20,773 nt of DNA, from NCBI GenBank assembly GCA_024224995.1, contig JAAENB010000556.1:1-20773 (forward strand). The letters run 5' to 3'. The position numbers and the translations under genes are program-made. The notes beneath the pieces are model-generated. The model searched no databases. It was not told the DNA's origin and saw nothing but the letters and a program-made list of their open reading frames with translations. This document shows positions 13,920 to 20,773 of this stretch, in pieces. Position 1 is the first letter of the stretch. Every line of letters starts with the position of its first letter. The stretch is from a bacterium (lineage in GTDB: Bacteria; Spirochaetota; UBA4802; UBA5550).

Positions 13920-14291
13920 GTGAAGATAAAAACAGAATTTTCCTTTGTTTTACCGGCTGATGAATTCGACAAAGAAGGAAAAGCCCAAAAAATGCGTGGT
14001 AAGATGAGGCTAATCAAAGTAAGTGATCTTTTGGATATTTACCGGGATGTGCGGGTAAAAGAATCGGAAGCCTATTTTTACGTGGTGCTCCTGGCCAAAG
14101 TGGTTATAAACCTGGGACCCCACAGAATGATCCATACCCGTATTATAGAAAATCTTTCTACTGAAAATTTCGCCTTTTTAGTAGATTTTCTCAATGAAAT
14201 AAATCATAAAGTTTTAAGTACGTTTCCGGTTAAATGTTCAAATTGTGGGAATATCTACATTGGAGATGTAAGCATGGTGGGGGAGCAATAG
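13920..14291 (+). CDS. Phage tail assembly chaperone-like protein (CIS type), copy 2
   Basis: The 123-aa protein is a diverged paralogue of the product of 11921-12331. Shared blocks are FVLPADEFD, GKMRLIKVSDLLD, LLAKVVINLG, IIENLSTENFAFLVDFLNEIN, and a C-terminal CSNCG pair. The start is GTG 13920 with AAGGA 7 nt upstream. Its last 58 nt overlap a DUF6760-like ORF in the -1 frame, and the overlap carries a G5 run and a following stem-loop. That layout suggests that a fraction of ribosomes may shift to make a longer chaperone fusion, as in lambda G/GT. The unshifted product ends SMVGEQ. Confidence 0.7.
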   Translation: MKIKTEFSFVLPADEFDKEGKAQKMRGKMRLIKVSDLLDIYRDVRVKESEAYFYVVLLAKVVINLGPHRMIHTRIIENLSTENFAFLVDFLNEINHKVLSTFPVKCSNCGNIYIGDVSMVGEQ

Positions 14292-14476
14292 GCTACCTTC
14301 CTGAAGAAATTTACAGGGAGGTAGCCTATATTGCCTATCATTTTAACTGGTCCAAAGATGAGATATATAAAATGCCCCACTTCGAAAGAAAAAGATGGAT
14401 CGCGGAAATCGCTCGAATTAATAAAATAGTAAACGCAAATATAGAGAGCTATTCCAACCCTGCAAGCAGGGAATAG
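14234..14476 (+). CDS. DUF6760-like small CIS protein, start uncertain
   Basis: The ORF reads 80 aa from ATG 14234, but residues 1-18 are only an out-of-frame reading of the chaperone gene. The conserved part begins at IGYLPEEIYREVAYIAYHFNW and continues DEIYKMPHFERKRWIAEIARIN, matching the DUF6760 pattern of short proteins in tail and CIS loci (L-Y-x-E-V-A-Y-x-A-Y-H-F-x-W, then E-R-x-R-W). No ATG, GTG or TTG lies near that boundary; ATA 14288 would be a poor start, and ATG 14234 lacks a ribosome site. It may therefore be made mainly as a -1 frameshift fusion with the preceding chaperone. A hairpin (CTATT...AATAG around CCCTG/CAGGG) overlaps its stop codon and precedes the next gene's ribosome site. 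Confidence 0.62.
   Translation: MFKLWEYLHWRCKHGGGAIGYLPEEIYREVAYIAYHFNWSKDEIYKMPHFERKRWIAEIARINKIVNANIESYSNPASRE
14279..14326 (+). promoter_or_regulatory. Candidate -1 ribosomal frameshift signal
   Basis: In the chaperone frame the codons run GTG GGG GAG CAA TAG. The run of five G (14279-14283) allows a GGG tRNA in the P site to slip back one base. Eight nt after that codon, GGCTACCTTCCTG (14291-14303) pairs with CAGGGAGGTAGCC (14314-14326): 13 bp with one G.U, and a 10-nt loop. The shifted frame enters the DUF6760-like ORF. It is not a perfect X-XXY-YYZ heptamer, because GAG would re-pair poorly. The alternative is a real sequence error at the G run. Confidence 0.5.
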
Positions 14477-14511
14477 CACTGGGGTAGATCCCCTGAACGA
14501 GGAGGAGAAAA

Positions 14512-17500
14512 ATGCTCGATAAAATATTACAATTTACCCGTGAGGGTTTTTACCAGGAAAAATCGGAATTAATTGGAAACGCAGTTAAAAAATATGGTGA
14601 TGCCAGGGCTGATGCCTCACTGACACCGGAAGAAGTATCCGGGGTGAGAAGCGATTCGGAAACCATTCTAAGAGATGTTATGATCGAGAATGGATTCCGT
14701 GATGAAGACAGCGCTTTTATTTCCATGGATAAAGAATTTTTCTCTGAGGATGTTCTGGACCCGAAAAAACTAAGCAAGTTCCAAAAGGAAATGCTTCTTA
14801 ATTACGGCAGCCAGCAGGTGAAATGGACATTCTCCGGCACCACTGCCGCGTATTCTCCTATTACCAAACGGGTAATCAGCAAGGAAGGCGGCTCATATTC
14901 AAACCTCCTGCCCGCAGAACTGAAAAGAAAAAACGAAAAAGAAGAGAAAGAAAAACTCATTCAGAATAAAGACTCAGATTTTCATATTTATCTATACGCA
15001 GACGGCACTACTTCCGACAGTTTTATTAAGGAAAAAGCCCCTTTTTCGATGGATAAGTTAAACGACAAATCCGGCTTTAACTGGGATAAGGGATATGCTC
15101 CCGACAATACCGTAAACAAAAAAGGCTGGATTGCCGGCTTTAATAATGACAATGAATGGGAACGGATGGCGGTTGCCGACAAACCGTCTGTTATTAGCTC
15201 CAAAAACGCGGCATCCCCCACGATGACTTTTAGTGATCGTTACCGGGAAGACGACAACGCGGTGAGCTTTATTGTGAATCCCGAAAACAATGAAGTGTTT
15301 TTGTTTGACCATTTTTCACAACTGAAAAACGGCAAAGAAGAACGGTTCTATTCCATAACCGGTGAGTTATACGGCTCTCGCGGTATTGATAAAGAAGCGT
15401 CTATTGACGGGATCAAAAATTATTTATCCAAAAACGAAATTACCAGGCTCGCGGGTATTATTGTAGATAAAACAAACGAAGAGACCGTTGAATATTACAA
15501 AGAAAATTTTAATGAATTTGTTACGGAACAAACGGAATTCCTCGGCGCCCGGGATAAGGAGCTTAAAGAAAAACTGGTTTCTCTTAAAAATGACATCGCG
15601 AACAAAGAAGTAAGCAAAAATATCCTTTCGGGCTTTTTTGAGCTCTCCCAACAAGGAAGAAAAGGCGAGGAGCTGTATGACGCGCTGACTCCTTCTGTTG
15701 TTAAGAGTGAATACGAAGTGAATCTTAATATTTTCGACAGCAAAGAAGACCTGAACACCTTCGCTGCCATGCCGCACATTAAAGAGGTTCTTGACGATGA
15801 ATCTACCGCGTATATCGCGAACCTGGATGTTCCGCAGGAAAAACGGGAGCAATTTTCCAATGTTACGCAAAATATTGTAAATAATTACGACAATATTTTC
15901 AAAGAAGCAAACATGGATAAGAAAGAACTCCTGAAGTCTTCATACGATATCGTTGTAAATGAAACACCGGGCAGTGCCGGGTCTATCAATATTGTTAAAG
16001 AGAAAAACCTGTCCGATTTTATCCTGGACAGCGCGCGGCCTTCCCGGAAGCCCGATATTCCTTCCTTTACCGCGGCATTCAAAAAGAAGGATGAATATTT
16101 TGATATTTCCGACAGCCGTCAATTTGATCTCTGGGCCTATGGAGAAATAAAAACAAACGCGCTGCCGGCCCAGACTGCCGCCAACATTAACCAGGTCATT
16201 ACCGTTTCCGATATTCCGGCCGACCGGAAAAAACAGTTCGCCGAAGACCTGCGGAAGACAAGTATCCCGGAGCAAACACTTTCGGAAATGAAAGAGCTTA
16301 TTGCGAAAGCCGACATCCCTCCTTTTGAAAAAAAGGATCTGAGCGCGAAAATTGATGTGGTTTCCGTTCAACAGGAAAAGCTGGAATCATTTGCCGCCCA
16401 AAAGCAAGACAAAGGATTGCTGCAAACACAAAATATTCCCGGTGAAGTTATTGCCAAAATCAAAGAAATTATATTGGACATGTCGGTCCCGGAAACTCAA
16501 AAAGATGAATATTCCAGGGCCATTCAAAACACCTTTGAACAATTTACATCGATTAGCATGAGTACCGGTATGCCGGCCCCGGAACTGGCTGAAATTGTTG
16601 GTGAAATTATTGTCCATAACAAAATTGATCCGAAAGCCGCGTCAAAAAGAATATTCTTTGAAAAAGACCTGGCATCCCTCATTATTGAATCAACAAAAGA
16701 AAACAGCAATAAGGCAATTGTTGCCAAAGAGGATGTATACGTGGGGAAACAAGCCGATCCTTCGGCGAAAAAACTTGACCTTTTAAATGATACCGACATT
16801 AATATTTTTGCCATATCTCCGTTCATGAGAACAAAAGGACTCAATGAAGAAGAAGCGCAAGAGGTTGTGTCGTATCTAAAAGAAGTGTCTGTTCCGTCTA
16901 ACAAAGCAGATGATTTTAGCCGGGGCGTAACCCAGGTTATTACCGCGTACAAAGAAAAAATCGAGCCCCTGGGTGTATCTCCGGTTGAGGCTGTCCGGTC
17001 CGTTACCAAAGCCTTAACCGGTCAAATCGCCGATATTCCTCAGGCGATTGAATCGATTGTTTATTCCGGCATTGGGAAGAAAAAAGGTCCGGACGCTCAA
17101 AAAGGATACGCCACTCCGCTGGCGTCACGGGGAATTGGCACCGGGTTTACCCCTCCCCTTTCCTCAAACGGGTTTGAGCTAAACCTGGCCCAACATACAG
17201 ATTTGAACAGTTTTGCCGCCTCTTCATACCTGGTAAATGCCGGTTTATCCAAGGACCAGTCGAGCCAGGTTATTTCATTCCTGGAACAAGCTATAATTCC
17301 CGCGAGCAAAGGGGTAGATTTTTCCCGGAGTGTTGCCCGGGTGATCAGTTCGTATACCGAAAAAATCGCTCCAAAAGGAATAAGCCCTGTTCAGGCAATC
17401 CGGTCCGTTGAAGCCGCCTTTAATGAACGCTTCGATGAGATCCCTGCGGCAATTGAACCAATCATTTCCGCCGCTCTTACCAGCACAAGCGGAACAGCGG

Positions 17501-18819
17501 TAGAAACTTCCACCGCGCTCATCTCTCCGGAAGGGTTTGAGCTTAATATTTCCAAAGAGGATGATTTGAACACCTTCGCGGTCTCTACCTTTATGAATTC
17601 CTTTAAAACGGAAAATAATTTGAGTGACGGCGATTCCGAAGAAATAATTTCCTTGATAAAGAACGCTCCTGTTCCTTCCGAAAAAGGCGTCGATTTCTCC
17701 AGGGCTGTTGCCCGGACTCTCGCGGCATATAACAATGATTTTGCTTCTTTGAATACTACCCCGGTTAAAGTGGTACAGGCTGTTGCCGATGCTATTGCCG
17801 GTAATATTCACCGGATCCCTGAAAAGATCAAGGATCTTGTTCTTTCAAACGCGGGTATTCAGCCTGCTGTTCCTGAAGCGGCACAAACACCCGAAGATCA
17901 AGAACCTGCTTCTATTAAAGAACCCGCGACTCTTGAGTCCCTTGATCTCTTTAACGAGAACGATCTCGCGTCTTTTATTAAATCTCCCGAGTTTAAAAAC
18001 TCGGAAATGAGCAAAGAAAACTTGCAGGATCTGATTCGCGAACACAGCGATTCTTACCAGGGATTGCAAAATAATTTCTTTAAGCAGATTCCGTTAAAAT
18101 TCAAATCGGAAACTCCGGTTGAAACCCCGAAAGCTCAAAATGATGCTCCCGTAGAGTCGGCTTCGAATGAACTGCCCAATGATGTTTATTCCACAGGGTG
18201 GGCTACGACACAAATTGGCGATGGTGCTGTTCAGCTTTCCTTTACCGATTTCGGTAAAAAAGAACTGGACCCCGTTACCCAACAGCGGGTACAACAGGGC
18301 TCCGCGAAACCGCAGGCCCGGGTATATAACTTTGAAAAAATAAAAGAATCAAAAGAAAGCAGCCAGGCTCCTGCCATACAAGGTGAAGCTTCCGCGAACT
18401 CTCCGGTTCAGCCGGAAAAACCGGCAGCCGCGCAAACCCTGCGCATAGCCGGTGATGGCGACAACATGGTATTTTCTTCTCCTTTTGTTACATCGGCTAC
18501 GGATGAAATAAAAGGGGCTGCCGGGGCTGCCAATCAAAACCCGAATGAGATCGTTGTTGAGACCACTGCTCCGCAGCAGCCGGGTGCCGTTTCTCCCGAA
18601 TCGGAGCGAATGATGAGAATTGAACAGAATTACCAGGCAGACAAAAAGATGCTTGCAGGTTCCGGCACTTCCCTGGACGTAACACAAAAACTTGCCAAAG
18701 GGGAAGGCGGCAAAGGCGGCGGCGGCGACAAACCCGGGGGAGATGGAAACACCGTTAAGATCGCGTTCGATGAATTGTTTGATGAGTTCAAACGAAGAAT
18801 TGAATCGAATCTTTCATAA
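14512..18819 (+). CDS. Giant modular repeat protein, tape-measure or cargo candidate
   Basis: The 1435-aa soluble protein has no signal peptide and no evident membrane helix. Residues 1-390 are unrecognised and charged, with a proposed globular part near 160-330. Residues about 400-1190 contain diverged copies of a roughly 100-aa unit spaced about 120-135 residues, clearest at about 754-860, 887-990 and 1008-1115. The unit reads as hydrophobic-D-L-N-x-F-A near its start, then V-P-x-x-K-x-x-DFSR, then a helix ending Y, then P-V-x-A-V-R-S-V, then I-P. Partial copies lie near 400-495, 529-570, 643-727 and 1143-1190. The last 40 residues are a Gly-rich linker and FDELFDEFKRRIE. The ATG follows GAGGAGG. 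Phages keep the tape-measure gene after the tail chaperones, but coiled coil and membrane helices are not obvious here, so an injected effector is equally possible. Confidence 0.65.
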   Translation: MLDKILQFTREGFYQEKSELIGNAVKKYGDARADASLTPEEVSGVRSDSETILRDVMIENGFRDEDSAFISMDKEFFSEDVLDPKKLSKFQKEMLLNYGSQQVKWTFSGTTAAYSPITKRVISKEGGSYSNLLPAELKRKNEKEEKEKLIQNKDSDFHIYLYADGTTSDSFIKEKAPFSMDKLNDKSGFNWDKGYAPDNTVNKKGWIAGFNNDNEWERMAVADKPSVISSKNAASPTMTFSDRYREDDNAVSFIVNPENNEVFLFDHFSQLKNGKEERFYSITGELYGSRGIDKEASIDGIKNYLSKNEITRLAGIIVDKTNEETVEYYKENFNEFVTEQTEFLGARDKELKEKLVSLKNDIANKEVSKNILSGFFELSQQGRKGEELYDALTPSVVKSEYEVNLNIFDSKEDLNTFAAMPHIKEVLDDESTAYIANLDVPQEKREQFSNVTQNIVNNYDNIFKEANMDKKELLKSSYDIVVNETPGSAGSINIVKEKNLSDFILDSARPSRKPDIPSFTAAFKKKDEYFDISDSRQFDLWAYGEIKTNALPAQTAANINQVITVSDIPADRKKQFAEDLRKTSIPEQTLSEMKELIAKADIPPFEKKDLSAKIDVVSVQQEKLESFAAQKQDKGLLQTQNIPGEVIAKIKEIILDMSVPETQKDEYSRAIQNTFEQFTSISMSTGMPAPELAEIVGEIIVHNKIDPKAASKRIFFEKDLASLIIESTKENSNKAIVAKEDVYVGKQADPSAKKLDLLNDTDINIFAISPFMRTKGLNEEEAQEVVSYLKEVSVPSNKADDFSRGVTQVITAYKEKIEPLGVSPVEAVRSVTKALTGQIADIPQAIESIVYSGIGKKKGPDAQKGYATPLASRGIGTGFTPPLSSNGFELNLAQHTDLNSFAASSYLVNAGLSKDQSSQVISFLEQAIIPASKGVDFSRSVARVISSYTEKIAPKGISPVQAIRSVEAAFNERFDEIPAAIEPIISAALTSTSGTAVETSTALISPEGFELNISKEDDLNTFAVSTFMNSFKTENNLSDGDSEEIISLIKNAPVPSEKGVDFSRAVARTLAAYNNDFASLNTTPVKVVQAVADAIAGNIHRIPEKIKDLVLSNAGIQPAVPEAAQTPEDQEPASIKEPATLESLDLFNENDLASFIKSPEFKNSEMSKENLQDLIREHSDSYQGLQNNFFKQIPLKFKSETPVETPKAQNDAPVESASNELPNDVYSTGWATTQIGDGAVQLSFTDFGKKELDPVTQQRVQQGSAKPQARVYNFEKIKESKESSQAPAIQGEASANSPVQPEKPAAAQTLRIAGDGDNMVFSSPFVTSATDEIKGAAGAANQNPNEIVVETTAPQQPGAVSPESERMMRIEQNYQADKKMLAGSGTSLDVTQKLAKGEGGKGGGGDKPGGDGNTVKIAFDELFDEFKRRIESNLS
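16771..17860 (+). repeat. Three clearest coding repeats within the 1435-aa protein
   Basis: At protein level, three roughly 100-aa units align at about residues 754-860, 887-990 and 1008-1115. Each holds a D-L/I-N-x-FA block, then a V/I-P-x-x-K-x-x-DFSR block, then a P-V-x-A/V-V/I-R/Q-S/A-V block and an IP block. At DNA level they are diverged, so this is an old duplication rather than a recent one. Linkers between units are Ser/Thr/Gly-rich. Confidence 0.7.
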
Positions 18820-18840
18820 TACTGGCACCGGAGGCCTTAC

Positions 18841-19767
18841 ATGAGTGTTAAATTTAGGAAAAACTATTCGGCAGACTCGGGGAATACCCTGGTCTGCCTT
18901 AAAAAATCGGTAGATAATTACTCAACCAAAACAGGAAGGACTTTTAAGGAAGTCCGGGTTCCCTTAGGGTACCCTTCGCGTACCGCGAGGAGACCACAAA
19001 CGGAAGAAGAACTAGCGTCGGGTATTCCTGAGAATTCGGGACGCAACCAGGAAAGAGGCAAGCAGCTGGACCCCATGATCCAGAGCAGACTTGAGACCGC
19101 TCTTTCTATTGACCTGCGGGATGTTAGGATTTATACCGGGGGTTATGCGGCACAGGTTACCAGGGAACAAAATGCCCGGGCCGTTACTATTGGAAATGAC
19201 ATTTATTTTGCCCCGGGTGAATTTAACACGGAATCGGAAGACGGCATGGAGCTCTTACTCCATGAAATTATGCACACACTCCAGTATTCCCGGCAGGATT
19301 TAAACCGGGGACGCCGAGGTTCGGATATTAACGATATTACGGAATTGGAAAGAGTCGCGGATACATTTGAGAAAATGGGTGGTGCTATGTCTACTGCCTT
19401 TCCCGATACTGCGGTTACCCCTACCCTTCCGGGGCCTGTTCCCGCTCCTTTCCCGATCATTGAAACACCTCCTTCTTCCGCTCCAAAAGGAGCTGAGGCC
19501 GGGATGCAGAAAAAAGACGGGCCTCCCGGGGGCGGCAGTGATGATCCCGAAGAACAAAGCAAGGAAACCGGAAAACCGGGCGGATTTAAACTGATACTAA
19601 AAGACGGCAGTGAAGTTCCCATGACCAAGGCCGACATCGATACCCTGTTCTTTGCGTTTGAACGGAAAGTTGGGGAATGGCTGCGGGACCAGGAAAAAAC
19701 AGGAACCCAGGGCGAGTACGAACAGCAAATTATTAAATTTTTTAAAGTGATTAGCGGTTCCGACTAA
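18841..19767 (+). CDS. DUF4157 (HEIMH metalloprotease-like) protein
   Basis: The 308-aa protein has an unrecognised 70-residue N-terminus, then a DUF4157 domain (about 75-150): LDPMIQSRLETAL, DLRDVRIYTG, NARAVTIGNDIYFAPGEF, and ELLLHEIMHTLQYSRQ with HEIMH at 141-145. HEXXH is the zinc-binding motif of the family, though proteolysis has not been shown in general. A Gly/Pro/Ser-rich linker (about 195-245) leads to a charged C-terminal domain with a terminal helix (DIDTLFFAFERKVGEWL). There is no signal peptide. DUF4157 proteins are a known hallmark of contractile injection loci, often as N-terminal parts of cargo toxins. The ATG has GGAGG 6 nt upstream. It lies 21 nt after the giant gene, whose C-terminus it resembles. 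Confidence 0.85.
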   Translation: MSVKFRKNYSADSGNTLVCLKKSVDNYSTKTGRTFKEVRVPLGYPSRTARRPQTEEELASGIPENSGRNQERGKQLDPMIQSRLETALSIDLRDVRIYTGGYAAQVTREQNARAVTIGNDIYFAPGEFNTESEDGMELLLHEIMHTLQYSRQDLNRGRRGSDINDITELERVADTFEKMGGAMSTAFPDTAVTPTLPGPVPAPFPIIETPPSSAPKGAEAGMQKKDGPPGGGSDDPEEQSKETGKPGGFKLILKDGSEVPMTKADIDTLFFAFERKVGEWLRDQEKTGTQGEYEQQIIKFFKVISGSD

Positions 19768-19774
19768 GAACCGC
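19754..19774 (+). promoter_or_regulatory. Hairpin across the DUF4157 stop codon
   Basis: GCGGTTC (19754-19760) pairs with GAACCGC (19768-19774) around a loop holding the TAA stop. The next gene starts 10 nt later without a visible ribosome site, so terminating ribosomes could open this stem and re-initiate. No T tract follows, so it is not a terminator. Confidence 0.45.
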
Positions 19775-19784
19775 GCTCCGCGCT

Positions 19785-20486
19785 ATGACATTTGATGAAC
19801 TTTCAAAACTGGGTACTGAGGCAGACGCGTTCTCCCGCGATGGCAATTACGCCAAAGCCATTGATACCTATTTCCGCATTACCGACAACATGGTGGAGGA
19901 TAAAAACATTTATCCCTATATCGCGGGAAAAACGGTACTTGGTTTACTGTATACTTTTATAAACCGGGATGAAATTGAAAAAGCATTTCAACTATGGAGC
20001 TCTCACCGTGAGACGACCATCTTCGGCATGGGAATTTCTGCCCTGGAAGAAGGCCTGGCTGCTCCCCATGACACCATGCTATACTTTTTTATATGCGCCT
20101 ATCTTGTTGCTCTTACGGGCATGAAGCCGGAAGTATCAGCAGGAGTTATTTCTCTGTATATGCATATTATCTGCTCCTACGCCCTTGATGAAGATGAGGA
20201 TATGATTGCCCCGGCATTTACCGTATGGAAACTGTCTCTTCTTAATATTTTCAATGAGTCCAACGCTATTCCTGCCAGGTATTTTAATGAAATAAAAGAA
20301 CTGGAAAAAAACATGGACACCGCTGTTCTCACGATGGAATCGGTCAAGCTGCTTGAATCAATGGATTCGCCCGAATTCGACCTCCCGGTTCCGGGTGTAT
20401 GGGATTTTACGCTGCGCTCGGATGAAAAAATGGGTATCGTTATGGAAGATTTCATCTTCGCGCTTACGGAACTTTTGGGGGAATAA
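19785..20486 (+). CDS. TPR-like helical protein, unknown function
   Basis: The 233-aa protein is helical. Its first 35 residues (ELSKLGTEADAFSRDGNYAKAIDTYFRI) resemble a tetratricopeptide-type A/B helix pair, and the rest reads as further helices without a clear repeat (LYFFICAYLVALTG, AGVISLYMHIICSYALDED). There is no signal peptide, membrane segment or catalytic motif. The start ATG 19785 has no visible ribosome site, so coupling to the DUF4157 gene is likely. It ends the locus before the right-hand hairpin repeats. It could be a chaperone or immunity partner for the DUF4157 or giant protein; this is a guess. Confidence 0.6.
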   Translation: MTFDELSKLGTEADAFSRDGNYAKAIDTYFRITDNMVEDKNIYPYIAGKTVLGLLYTFINRDEIEKAFQLWSSHRETTIFGMGISALEEGLAAPHDTMLYFFICAYLVALTGMKPEVSAGVISLYMHIICSYALDEDEDMIAPAFTVWKLSLLNIFNESNAIPARYFNEIKELEKNMDTAVLTMESVKLLESMDSPEFDLPVPGVWDFTLRSDEKMGIVMEDFIFALTELLGE

Positions 20487-20533
20487 GTTCTCGACTCTCT
20501 CAAGAAACTCTTTTTGCTTGTGCGCGGGCGTAG

Positions 20534-20577
20534 TACTATTTAGTCTCTGATCTATATTTTTCCCGCTACACAGGGTC
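20534..20577 (+). repeat. Dispersed short repeat, right copy
   Basis: TACTATTTAG, then a T-rich run to TTTTTCCC, then GCTACACAGGGTC. It matches the reverse complement of 1-62, except for the absence of about 19 nt. It lies just after the last gene. The 287-nt stretch 20487-20773 holds only this copy, the long hairpin at 20610-20720 and a third partial copy. Confidence 0.55.
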
Positions 20578-20609
20578 GATCGTGTCTTGATATACCGAAA
20601 AACGTCATT

Positions 20610-20720
20610 CGGAATGTAACCTATGGCCGGAGCGATGCCTCCGCGGGTTGTGAGACTGTTTGAGCGGAGCGAGTTCCGAACATCTGCGGAGGTATTGCTC
20701 CGGCCATAGGTTACATTCCG
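20610..20720. repeat. Long hairpin element 2 (35-bp stem)
   Basis: Positions 20610-20644 and 20686-20720 are inverted copies over 35 bases with two G.U-type differences. The 41-nt loop has a core (20654-20678) identical to the loop core at 109-133 except for one base, although the stems are unrelated. This loop-conserved, stem-variable layout is unusual for a simple terminator, and there is no T tract. Confidence 0.72.
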
Positions 20721-20744
20721 GGTTCATATACCTTATATATGACG

Positions 20745-20773
20745 TACTATTTAGTTTCTAATCTATTTTTTCC
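20745..20773 (+). repeat. Dispersed short repeat, third partial copy
   Basis: TACTATTTAG and the following T-rich CTATTTTTTCC repeat the start of the copy at 20534-20577, in the same orientation. It runs off the right edge. With the copy at 20534 it brackets the 20610-20720 hairpin as direct repeats. Confidence 0.5.

Noticed and set aside
14234..14287. Taking ATG 14234 as the true start of the DUF6760-like protein
   Set aside because: The first 18 residues only mirror the chaperone frame and no ribosome site precedes the ATG; the conserved family sequence begins at about 14288.
15424..17811. Long minus-strand ORFs within the 1435-aa gene
   Set aside because: They run antisense to a repeat-containing coding frame with a strong ribosome site; their products are rich in Phe, Arg and Gly as expected from reverse reading and match nothing known to me.
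18841..19767. Calling the DUF4157 protein a toxin or active protease
   Set aside because: HEIMH is present, but the family's activity is not established and no separate toxin domain is recognisable in the C-terminal half.

Overview
This 20.8 kb window is AT-leaning DNA from a diderm (Gram-negative-type) bacterium. It encodes two lipoproteins with lipoboxes, a Sec-exported beta-barrel-like outer-membrane protein and a secreted zinc phospholipase C-like enzyme. The relaxed lipoboxes and overall style would fit a spirochaete or a similar environmental diderm, but nothing seen here fixes the taxon.

The main content, from about 3.5 to 20.5 kb on the + strand, is the accessory, assembly and cargo half of a phage-tail-like contractile injection system (CIS). 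A first unit (3532-11433) holds two lipoproteins, a Ycf35/DUF1257 protein, a PASTA-tail protein I fusion, a 504-aa baseplate or fibre-like protein, an FHA protein, a membrane-anchored VWA protein and a Ycf46-type AAA+ ATPase. Two strong hairpins (11447-11562) follow. A second unit (11606-12988) has a DUF2997 protein, a tail-assembly chaperone-like protein and a pentapeptide-repeat protein, and ends at a terminator. A third unit (13161-20486) has two unknown small proteins, a second chaperone-like protein that overlaps a DUF6760-like ORF, a 1435-aa internally repetitive protein, a DUF4157 protein with an HEIMH motif, and a TPR-like helical protein. Tube, sheath, spike, LysM, gp25 and baseplate-J genes are absent, so they must lie outside the window or elsewhere in the genome.

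Three points stand out. First, Ycf35, Ycf46 and DUF2997, conserved proteins of unknown role in cyanobacteria and (for the first two) algal plastids, sit together inside a CIS-type locus with FHA and VWA partners. Second, the second chaperone-like gene and the DUF6760-like ORF are joined by a layout that looks like a programmed -1 ribosomal frameshift signal: a G5 run, an 8-nt spacer and a 13-bp stem. This recalls the lambda G/GT tail chaperones. Third, the 1435-aa protein follows the chaperones, where phages keep the tape measure. It has several diverged copies of a roughly 120-135-aa unit, and it shares a glycine-rich linker plus terminal helix with the adjacent DUF4157 protein.

The left part (1-3085) is a separate neighbourhood: a secreted phospholipase C-like gene and a membrane-anchored protein on the - strand, and an outer-membrane protein on the + strand. 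Both window ends hold long hairpins whose loops share a 25-nt core while their stems are unrelated, together with dispersed short repeats. These suggest the island is bounded by a repeat family.
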